A DNA stretch of 64,000 nucleotides from Periplaneta americana (lineage: Eukaryota; Arthropoda; Insecta; Blattodea; Blattidae), in assembly GCF_040183065.1 (NCBI RefSeq), contig NC_091123.1:5336501-5400500 (forward strand), read 5' to 3'. Shown piece by piece: positions 34,701 to 46,700 of this stretch (positions within the stretch are counted from its first letter, which is position 1; every line of letters begins with the position of its first letter). The notes under the pieces are model-generated. The model did no database searches. It was not told the DNA's origin and saw only the letters and a list, made by a program, of their open reading frames with translations. Position numbers and translations under genes: made by a program.

Positions 34701-37700
34701 ATCTTTTCCGAGCAGTAATGGATCAAGTCTTCATTCCAAGCATTCGCCGGTAGGTTACACCAGTCACTTTTGGCTCAGATTATTTGTTCATGATGTTCTG
34801 ATCCACTGACCTTAGTCAGCACTGAACCTAAGTACCTTCGACCCAGAAAAAGTACAGATCTATATCACTCATGCTCATTACATTTTCAATATTATAAGCA
34901 ATGACATCAGCGCTTTTTAGAGATTAAGACGAAATCTTAAACTGGCTGTTATCACCAAACCCTCTTCCTAGCATAAGCTGTGTTTTTTTTGCACATATAA
35001 AACCTGTGACATGCCATACACAACAGTCTTAAATTCCACCTTGCAGCAACTGCTGTAAACAAGAGAATACTAACCCAACAAAACCTCCAGGAACTGTAAT
35101 TTTCCTGTTCACAATCGACTTCATAACTTTCCCCATAACTTCGTATGTGGGGCCTGTAATCTCCTTAGACAGCTTTCCTTCATACTTCTCTTGAAGTTCT
35201 TCTCTGTAAAAGAAAATTCTTATGTTAATTTTAGGGTATAAATCTGTGTGTGTGTGTGAACATGAGTGAATATTATTAATCTTGGAAATTGAAGTTAAAA
35301 AGTTATTTTATCATAATTACTTTTTTCATCGTTGATTACAAATAAAATTAAATTCACTATAATAAAGTAGTAACATTTTAACTAATATTTGAGGGAGTTA
35401 CTTTTATTATATGGGTTAATTTTCCAGTAGTGACGATTTAATTGGTGCAAGAATTTTTTTAAAGCAAGCAATGATAACTGCATTATCAGTTTATTATCAA
35501 AGTCCTCAGTGATTTACACAGAATGTAAATGATAAAGATACCAAAATTTTGAAAGATGGTAGCTAATGTAATTCTACACAGAAGGTCTCAATAAAATTTG
35601 TTCGAGTCTCAGTAATTTCCCAGTAACTAACCATAATTTCTGACTGCAATATTTTCAGAGAAGATAGTAGATTAAATTCAAATATGACAAAAGAGAATTG
35701 AGTTAATCTTTAAAAAAAAAACATATAATGTGATGTTACTGTTGGCCAATATCATCAAATAGTCTGGTATATCAGTGGAGGAAGCAGAGAATAATAATTT
35801 TAGTATTCATGGGCAATATGATATGCATCTCAATCATGGAGAGGCTAAATATAACTACAAGTAGCAGTTCATTCATAATCAAGAACGTTTCCACATCACA
35901 GACTTCCGAATCAATGAACATTTGTATCCTGTTAACTATATAGCATTGTACTTATATCAGTGTTAAAAACCTATTTCTTCTTCTTCTTCTTCAACTTCCC
36001 TAGTATACCACTATCATGGTGTTAGGGGATTTCCTCGGTCCATGTCTTTCCTCTCTTAGATGCTATTCGTTTTATTTCTTCTTCCCATGTTGTCCTTGGT
36101 CTTCCTACTGGATTTCTTCCTATAGGTCTTGCTTCCATGAACTGGCGCACTTTCCTATCTACATCCATCCTTTTAACGTGTCCAAATCATGACAGCTGTT
36201 TATCTTCTATTGTCTTTTGGTTTGATTGTATTCTTAAATCTTTTCCACTCCTTTCATTTCTTACTCTATCTCTTCGTGTTTTCTTTACAATTCTTCTCAA
36301 ACTTTTCATTTGCATTGCATTTATGATACTTGTATCACAGTTAGCCATCGTCCAACTTTCACTGCCATACGTAAGGATTGGTTCTATTACTGTTTTATAC
36401 ATTCTTGTTTCAGTTTTCTTTTCTACTTCTTCTTTTCCTAATACCCTAGAGCATATATATAACAGATAACTCCTCGCTACGTTAAAATCGGCAACCCTCT
36501 AACCTTCGAACCAATTAACATTCAACTAGATTTAGAAGAACCAGTTACAAAATCTGAAACTTCCAAACCTGTACTAAAAGCGCTGGCATTAGAAGCTGTG
36601 AACAATAGATACCCACCAGAAAAATGGTTACATATCTACACAGATGGGTCTACTATCGATAACAACTCAGGATCAGGAATTACGTGTGCGTTATTCTCAT
36701 TTTATCAACCAGCAGGACATCATACAACAAATTTTGATGCGGAAATAATGGCTATTCATATCTCATTCCAACAACTACTATACAGAATAGATAAATTTCA
36801 AAATGCTGTCATTCTCTCTGATTCTAAAGCAGCATTATATGCAATAAATTCATATAAAATTATGTCAATCCAAATTAAAGAATGTCACAAAATGATCCAA
36901 CAACTTCAAAAACTACAGAAAAGAATTCAATTGCATTGGATACCTGCACATTGCGGAATTGCTGGAAATGAAACTGCTGACTTTCTTGCCAAAAAAGGAT
37001 CCAATTTAATTCAGAATACAAATACAAGCCTACCTTTTACATCCATCAAAAGACTAATTAGAAATAAATATAAAATCAAGCAAAACCAAGCACTATGTAC
37101 CAAAACCAAAGATAAAAAATGGAGCATTTTAATAAAAAAAAACAGAAATTATTCCAGAAATCCCACGTAAATCTGCAGTAGCAAAATTCAGACTGCTTAC
37201 AGAACACGATTATTTGGCCAAACACTTGAATAAAATAGGAATTTACACAAATCCAAATTGCCTTCTATGCAACAAAGAAGAAGAAATGACTGAAGATCAT
37301 CTCATAACCTGTGAAGTTCTACCTGATGGATCCACCACAGAGAAATATTGGAGAGCAAGAACGCTAAGGGCTTCGTTGCCAAAGCCCGGCATTAGATAAC
37401 AACAACAGTTTTCTGAATTCTCTTGCGTATTTCTTCTTGTATTTTTCCAGTTTGATGTATCACTGTTCCCAAATACCGGTATTCATAACTTTCCACCTGG
37501 TGCAGCTGTTTTCCCTCACTCTCAATCTTAATCTCCTTTCTCTGGTCTTCTGTCCTTGCTGCCATCATGACTTTAGTCTTAATATAATTTAGTCTCATCC
37601 CTCTTCCCTTCAATGTTTCTATAACAGCTTGTTGAAGTTTGTGTTCAGTATCGGCTATTAATAGAAAAAAGACCTATTTAATGATTTATATTTATGAATT

Positions 37701-40700
37701 AAGAGCTAATTTAATTATTAAACTTATTATTTTGTTATTTTATTTCAATTTTCAGCCATTAATGTCAAAATTGTGCTGAATTCTCTTTTAAAATAATTAT
37801 AATGTAATATCTGCTTTGCAAGCCCAAGAAAGATATGCACTTGCAGACCACTATGAATGCCTGCTTTAGTGTGTCGTTAAAAAAAAAATTGATTAATATT
37901 AAGCAACAATGTGTTTCTGAAGTAGTCTAAATGTTATCACCTGTTTAGAAAACATGTACATTTTTTAGTTTAAAATTCAGAATTTCGAAAATCTCTAACT
38001 TTTTTCTTCAGGAACATCATCCTTAACACCAATAAAATTTTCGACATCTATACGTTTACACCCTGTACATAAAACAAATATATAGTTATCTAAAATTTTC
38101 ATAAAACGGTTTTTCATTACGTCAACAGAAAATATAAAAAAAGTATATATGCAGATTGAAGTTGTAGTATCAAGTATCGAAACTAAAAATTTGGTATCTT
38201 TTTTTATTGGGTTATTTTACGACGCTGTATCAACATCTAGGTTATTTAGCATCTGAATGAGATGAAGGTGATAATGCCGGTGAAATCAGTCCGGGGTCCA
38301 GCACCGAAAGTTACCCAGCATTATTTTGGTATCAGTGTGAAGGATCAAAAACTGTAACATCAATGCATTTTAAGAAAATGAATCCAAACACAAGACTGCC
38401 TAGCCCACTACCCATTGATGGTACTCAACATATGCAGACACTTTAACACTTTTATACAGAGTGTCCAGAGGAAAGGCATCCAAAAAAAAAAAACATAACT
38501 TCATACAGTCCTCAGTCCGTAATTCCAGAACAGGATGCTTTTCTGTGTTAGTGGTTATCGTCCAAATTGATCTGTACAGTCATTAACAGACCTGTAACTT
38601 GGCTAGCCACAACCTTGTCCAGCAGTGTAGAAACTGTTTCCTGAGCTTAACTAAAGTCACCAGCTGATGCATGTGCTTGAAAGATGAGATTCTCTTTGTG
38701 ATGGCGCAAACCAAAAGTGTGCACAAAAAATACTGAGATACGTATATTCTTAAATTTTGGATACCTTCCATCTGGACACACAGGATCTTCAAATCTCTTT
38801 ATAATATAGTTACATACTCTGAGAAGGGTAATTCAATGGTGATATCCTCTTCCTGACCAAAAAGGAACACCAGGTAGTGATACCTGGTCTGACCCTGCTT
38901 AATGGGAGGGTCCAAACTCACCTGAAAACACAATTACTTTGATTATTAACTCTACATTATTTATTTCACAAGTAGGACATCTAGCCAACATCCACAGCTG
39001 GCCACTAGGATCCAGAATACAAAACAAAAGTCATTTGTGAAGAAACATGAGACAAAAGTACAATGAAAAGTAACTGAAAGAAATTAATATTATATTATAG
39101 TGTTATATAAGTGATTATGTATAATACAATACACAACAAATCTCTTGGTACGAAATATTTTACTGTTACACGAGACAAATATGATTCAAAATAAGCAGAG
39201 ATCCGAGAAATTCCCGAGATGCGGTAATATGAATTACCGTTCTAAATTTTTTGCACCATTTCTTTACATTTCTCCCCATAACCCCCAAAATAAAGAAATT
39301 TTAAATTGCGAAATATCGCGAATTGTATAACAATGCAAAAAACATTATTCAGGTTTTTAAACTAATTCCAGCAATTTGAATAATGTGTTTTAAAGTAATA
39401 TTTTCATCACTTCCACCATTTTATGACACATTTCGTTCCGCCATTTTGTCAACAAATGAATGAAAATCAGTAGACTAGCTACAATCCAAATCTTATGTCA
39501 ATTAGTGCAACAAATCTATATACGTAATTTGTAAAAACTGAAACTGATGTCGAAAATGCTGCATATGCCACTCTTATTTTGTTTAATACCTTAAGCCAGG
39601 ATTATAAAACTTGAGTAATATACTTTTAAAATAACATGGCCAAATTGGCAATAACATCGAAATCTTGAAATTTTAAAACGAATTTTTCTTAAAAATAAAA
39701 ACACTTTTGCACGACTTTACTAATAACACAAACATTTCAAAAATCATTTTTTGTGTGGAGGAAGGTTAAAACACGTCTTTATGATATGTTTTTTACTCAC
39801 AACAAAGAACATCTGTCTGCTGTCCTTGTGTGGAAGAATGAACAATCGAAGTACAGTCGACATTGGAATCTTGTAGTCGAAAGTTTTACCATGGAGCTGG
39901 AAGAATGACTGGTAGATCTTGATGTCATAGCGACCACTGAAAGGGGACAAGAAACACAGTTAATTATGACTACTAAGCTTTGTATTTTGCAGGTAAGATT
40001 CTAACAGGTTAACATCAGAACACAGCACTCAGTATACTCTCCTTCAACATGATGAACAAGGTAATATGCTTATTATTGTGATACAGGCATGAAACACGAA
40101 CTTTGATCGTACTGATTTCCACTTATATAGGTAATATTTCTCTCATGGTACAGTGAAAGCCTGATAAAGCACACATCAATATACTGCAGATTCAGATACA
40201 GCACTGTGGAAACTATGTTCTCCAAAAAAAATTAATGTAAGTGAATATCTATTCAGTGATATCATTTAACTTTCACAGTGAGAATTTCTATTTCTTTCGA
40301 CTGTTGCAAACACATGGTGTATATGATATATTTCTTCACAGCACTTCTTTACATGCAATGGTGTATCTCATATTTCTGTATCTGGTGCCACCATTAACAT
40401 ATTATTACAATAACACATTATTTGCAGTACACGTCTACACAAATACTCCCAATTACACTATGTACGTTTTTTGTTACTTGGTCAATCTCCCCTTCAGTAT
40501 TTCTCCTACATTTCATTTGCTATTCTCTATTTGTTCATTAATCCTAATATATCTAATATTCTATACTCCTTTCACACCCCCTTTATCCTCTAACTACTAT
40601 TCACTAAAATCTCAATTTCAATTTATCTCTATAAATTATCATATTGAATTATTTGTCCTATTTGTTCTTTGACCTTTTCTTCTATCTTTCTCTTATATTC

Positions 40701-43678
40701 ATTTACTGTTGCAACGTTCAAATGTTAGTACTAATTTTATGCTGTCACTTGTTCACTTCTCTTAACCCTTTCTCACTATTTTCACTCATTCCTATTTGCG
40801 CTAGCTTTCACTTTCTCACTATTCTGCTTACACCTAATCCTTTGCCATTATTCTCACTTCCTATAAATACTTATATTTTATTCTACACATCTGCTTATAC
40901 ACTTTCTCTCTCCCCTATACTTCTCGATCTTTTCCAGTTTCACTTTACTGGCACTTTTTGATCACATCCACATTTTTTTAAACATATCAAATATATCTAC
41001 TATATCCTCAACTGTCGCAGGTTCTGACCTTTCTTTACTGTTCGTCTCTGCCTTTTTTGTCTTTGTCTTTCTTTCTATTTATTTCTTCTCCTATTCCTCT
41101 TTTATTCCCCCCCCCCCACGCTTTCACTTTCACATACTAGATTTCCACTTACACTTGCACCCTTATTCTTTACACTACCAAACACATGGTGTATACAATG
41201 TTAATCCATTTGAAATTCTTAATTTTAAACATGCATTAAATTATTTGTTACTTTGTGTAAATGTTTAGCACATAGTTTATCTTATATTGTATTTCATACG
41301 AATAAAGACTTATTTTACAACTGATAAAGTTCGTTTCTTTCATCTGTGTGCTTGGCAACAAAATTACGTATAGCAGTGCATTACGTTCCTGCCACTCGCA
41401 CCTGCACCCCATGCAGGACACGGCCTTATTTTCCTCATCTTCCCATCCCATTTTTTGTCATTCTATACATTACCTTCTAGTATTCCAGAAACTGTCTACC
41501 TTCTCTCTACTTATTGCATTTCCCTCTTCTCCCCACTTATCCTCATAATATTTTCAGAGCTGAGATACTTACAGATACCCATTGCAAAAAAAAAAAACAT
41601 GTAACATCAGATACAGAAAAGTGAGAACTTATAGTATTGTATGCAACAGAGGTCTGCATCGGACGTTTTCGCTCGAGCGCCAAATAGTTCATAGCATAAT
41701 CCGATAGGTAGCGCACATGCATGATGGGTAAAATTGTCACGAGTGATAAATCCTCGAACGGTATAAGCCGAGCATTAGACATTCCTTCTTGTTACAGTGA
41801 TGAACTGTGTAGTAACATCATAGATGTTTATCATTTCAAAACTTTGCAGTGTTTAACTAACCTCTCCATAGTACAACTACAAAACTTGCTTTAAAATGTA
41901 ATATAAATGTTGTAGGTAAATGTTTTTTTTTTTTTTTTTTTTTCCACACAGGAGTGATTTTGTTTTTGCCACATCTGATAGATGTTATTGGATATAAATG
42001 TAATTATTATAAACGGAGAACACAATCACGATAATGCAAGAACTGTATCAAGTTTTCTAGTAAAAATAATAAACTCTAATAATTAGTGTATCAATCTTTG
42101 CGTCTGTAACAGTTGTGCCGCATGATTATTCGTTTTATTATATTTTCTGTGACGTTATCTCTGTACTAATATTGTTATTAATCTACTGCTATATCAATAA
42201 TATTTTTTGAAACGTTTCTACATTGTCGCAGTGTATAGGCGGAACACTATGTATGGACCTATCATATTATATATGTGGTAAATCAAATATTGAATAATTA
42301 TTAATTAACAATATTAACTGTATATTGAAGTTTTTCATACTATTTTATTTATAACTCCATGTTACCGTTTTGGTATGTTCCATTAGACATTTGTCATAAA
42401 CGCAGAAAATAAAGCCTTATTTTTACGGTGTGACCAAAACATGTGTATCTTATCTGTCGCCTTCCATACAAGATAAGACATGTCAGTGAGATGACCTTGT
42501 ACTGTGCTTCTATTTATTACGAGCGTATCACGACCGATCTTATCTCACTCGAGGGTGCGACACTCGACAGAGTTCAAGCGAGCGATTTAACTCCAATGCA
42601 GCACTCTGGCACGCAATATATTTTCAGTGTATGTTCCTTGCAGGATTTAAATGCCACAATATAGTGGTGTACATACCGAGGTGTAAGACACTGAATTTCC
42701 TTGAATATGGTGATGGCGTCTCCAGACAAGCTGATAACACTGGCTTGCTTCATTACCTGGTAACAAAATACAATTGTGTCATTAATGTAGTAGCTACTGG
42801 CTAACGTGATGAATAGTATATTCTGGTCGAAATAGTAAGGATACATTTTAGATAATGATTCTTTACATAAAAATTTGAGTATGAACTTCATACAAAAGAT
42901 AAAGTTCCACTATTACAATGCCTCTGCGATAGGATAAGAGGTTTCTCACTTATGTTGTACAGTATGTTGTGTTGGCTGTAAGCATTCATGACGTGAATTT
43001 ACTTTACTTTGTAATTTGTTGCCATTTAGGTCAAAACAGCTGTGTGAGTGAAGGTAAACTTGCAGTCAATTGGGACAAATCTGAAATTTGGCCGATATAA
43101 ATGCAGGGTAAAATATGCATGTTGAATACAGAAAACTAGAGAAACCGAAAAGGGGGAGGAAGTATAAACTGCAGAAATGTAAATTCAGCGTTCAAATATA
43201 CCACATTTTCATTAGCATGATTAACAAATTATGATTGTGATTAAAAATAGTATTAACAATACAGCTGTTTACCTGTTGGTGGAAGGCTTCTACAGGATCG
43301 ACGTCACCTGCCAGTTCACTTGAAGGTATGTGGAATCTCATCTCCATTAAACTTACAGGTGCATCGTCATTCTGTAATTTGATTCAAACAAATGTAACAA
43401 TGTAAAATTTCTTTGCACAACGAAAAGCTACATTTATTGAGGCAAAATTTCTGCACATTTAAGGAACAGAACTAAAATTATTTCAATCGTTTATTATCAT
43501 AATACAATGCTCTCTTAAACTGACTAAGCATATTGGGAATTAAATCAATGGCTTTCCTAGAACATATTATGAAATGTTTAATATAAAACAATCTTTATCT
43601 CGAAAAAGGAAGTAAAAACGAGCAAAATTTTATTAAACTCTTTTGTTTGAAATATCACAAAAGAATAACCACCTGAAA

Positions 43679-43739
<61 letters not shown>

Positions 43740-46700
43740 AGTTGATATACAATTAAACGTACCTGATGAAATTCCAATGTGACTTCATTTTTGCCAGTTG
43801 TACACTGTGATACGTGGTTCAGAGGGACCTCAAAGGCTGTGTTGCTGCCGATTTCAAAACTCAGAACTGCGCCATTGAACTTTGCAGTGCCCCAGTTCCA
43901 GCCCTTCAGACTCAATTCCTTCTCCAACATTTCCTTCTTGTAATTTGAAGTGAAGAACTTCGCTATTTTCTCTTGCTCCTAAATTAACAGGTTAAGAAAA
44001 AGAAAATGTTTCATCAGTCAAATTACACGAAATGTTACATGTAAGTACGGTATTTCGTTAAAAAATGTTTGGCCTCTTTGGTAGTGATTATTGGCAAATA
44101 TGTAATTTAGCTTATTGTAAAAATGTCACTACTTATTCATATAGCTTATAATGTTAATTGATGTTCATAAATTGTAACAGATATTTTATAACAGCTATTT
44201 AAAATCTTTAATGTTCCAAACTAAAAAGCTAAATTACAGCATTTTATAATGGTTAATATTAGCAGTAACTTAACTTTTCCCTAATAAAAGCTACTAAAAG
44301 AAGTTCGACAGTGTTACTGATCAAACATAAATACATGCGCAATAAAATCATAAATTAAAGAAGAAAAAAATGAATAGTAAGAGCCAAAATAGTAGTGAAT
44401 AATCTTTTAATAGAACAGGCAACTGATTTTAACTATTTAGGGGTCTTCCTAGGAAATGATAGGACAAAGAACATTAACAGAAAATTAAATCTGTTCCAAC
44501 ATATTTGTGGTACAATTAAGAGAACACTAGGAAGGAAAACCAGAAGAGAAACTCTACTCAAGTTCTATAACGTTTTAGCTTTGCCTGTATTGATGTATGG
44601 CTCGGAATGCTGGACCCTTAATAAAAGCATGATAAGAAGAGTGGAAGCAGCAGAAATGAGATTTCTTCGATATGTAGCAGGATATACTCTTTTAGACAAG
44701 AAAAGGAATGAAGATATTCGCAAAGAACTACAAATAGTCAGCATAGTAACAAAAATAGAAGAATATAGAAATAAATGGTTTGAACACGTCAGCAGAATGA
44801 ATGAAGAAAGGCTGCCCCGTATGTTCCTAAATTATAAGCCTCAAGGTCTCAGAAGTCGAGGACGATCAACCAAAAGATGGAGTGATCAACTATACTTTGG
44901 AGCCAGAACAGATCAGTAATGATCTAATCCATGAAGGAGATGATGATGATGATGATGAAAATGAATATCACTAAGATGATAATAGCTCATAGATTTTACA
45001 CGTCTCATAACAATTCTGTTCTTTGACAAAACAAGAGACAAGAGAAGCTAATCCTGAAATAGTGAGACTTTTTCACTAGGCTACAAAGATAATGAAATGA
45101 CTGTGGATTACCATGGGGCCAGAAATTAGAACCCAAAAATAAAAATAACTCTGCACATAATAACAAATAACAATACTTTTTACATAATATCTCATATTTT
45201 TCTTATTTATATATAAGTAATCAGAAATCAAGTCTTTTCAGACGTTATTTCAGATATGTACAGTGTTTTATTGGGTAGGGGACAACTGGCCACAGAGGCA
45301 ACTCGCCACATAGGCTAATTGAAATTCGTATCAAAGACAATTAGCCACACATTAAAATTCAAGGCAATACTCAAATTCGCAACAATTTATAATAGATTTC
45401 TATGATAACACAAGACAAATCCAAAAGCTGTAAACTAATTAGTAACTATGGCGGAAGAAATTCGCTTCACAAAATCAGAAAGAGGCTCTGACAAATTAAT
45501 GTATCTTGGCTACATGTACACGAGACTTAGAGAAAATGAGAATGGAGTTGTTTGGCACCGTGACATGCGTGGCGGGTGTAATGCAACAGTCACGTTAGCA
45601 GAAGATGGAAGCAGTGTCGTCAAAGAACCGTCTGAACACAAGAATCATTCTGCAGACTGGGGAAGGATTAAGGCAAAGGAATGTGTAGAGAACATGAAGG
45701 CAAGGGCGGGGACTTCCCGAGAACCAAAGTCTATCATTATTCAAAATGAGTTACAGCGTATTGCAAGCGAAGCCAATGTGAATCTACCGAAGAAACCATC
45801 TATTAAAAAAACTGTGCGCCGTGCCAGGAAGCTGCGCCTATCACCTGAACCAAAGAATATTGACGAACTGAACGCTATAGCCGACAGATACACTAAGACC
45901 GTACAAGGAGAAAGTTGGTTGTTGTATTTTGAACCGGAGGACAACGTGAAAGTTATCATATTTGCCACTAATTCACATTTAAATAAACTGTTATGGTCCC
46001 ATTTTTGGATAATGGACGGTGTGGTAAATAGTCTGTTTGTGGCAAATTGTCTATCTGTGGCGAATTGTCCCTATTACCAATTTTCTGTGGCCAATTGTCC
46101 CAGTTACCAATTTTCTGTGGCCAATTGTCCGGAACCGTGTTTTTTTTTTTATTTAATATACCAGTACAATTTCATATATAAAGCAAACTTACAATGGTAC
46201 ATTAAATTTGAGTAATCAGACCTTATGTTCATAACATACTTACACCTTCTTTGAAGCCTCCAAATCTGTGAAGTGTTCCATTCTTTAAGAAGATGCGTAT
46301 GCCCCAAGTTCCAACCAACTTCTGCCAGTTCACAATGTCCATATCAGAGGCTGTGATCTGCTCAACCTTCCCTGTCTTGCTGTTCTTGAAGATGATGTGC
46401 TGATCTGTCAACTTCAGCCGTCCGGGGCACTAATCAAACACAAATACACACGTAGCGCTCCTTACATTGTTCCACATTAAAACAACACTTCATAGATTAG
46501 AACTGCAGGAACAGGGAGGTTTGGGGTGAAAATGAGGACGAGATAGACGTGAGTAAGAGGATGAAGACAAAATAACGAGTGAAGGAGGTAAGGTAATGGG
46601 AGAGAAGATAAGATAAGAGAAGAGTGAGGGAAAATATGTGGAAAATGAGAACAAAAACACGAAAATAATTGGAGAGTGAAGGGAAACAAGAGTGAGAAAA

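Larger units (their letters stand above)
35970..37655 (-). pseudogene. LINE 3' end, split by nested insertions
   Basis: Minus-strand right part (37420-37640): GRGMRLNYIKTKVMMAARTE, EGKQLHQVESYEY, LGTVIHQTGKIQEEIRKRIQ. Left part (35994-36445): SRVLGKEEVEKKTETRMYKT, VIEPILTYGSESWTM, QLSWFGHVKRMDVDRKVRQF, GRPRTTWEEEIKRIA. It ends in a (GAA)n tail near 35970-35992. The ORF was continuous across the insertion point near 36446-37406. A different LINE family from 4785. Confidence 0.85.

Noticed and set aside
40241-40961. Hydrophobic open frames of 105-143 codons resembling membrane proteins
   Set aside because: Composition of a T/C-rich tract gives Phe, Leu and Ser in any frame; no start, domain or splice support.
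45448-46215. Host transcription factor with a FLYWCH finger
   Set aside because: It lies between MULE-type terminal repeats and its C-terminus is translated TIR; a transposon origin is simpler.
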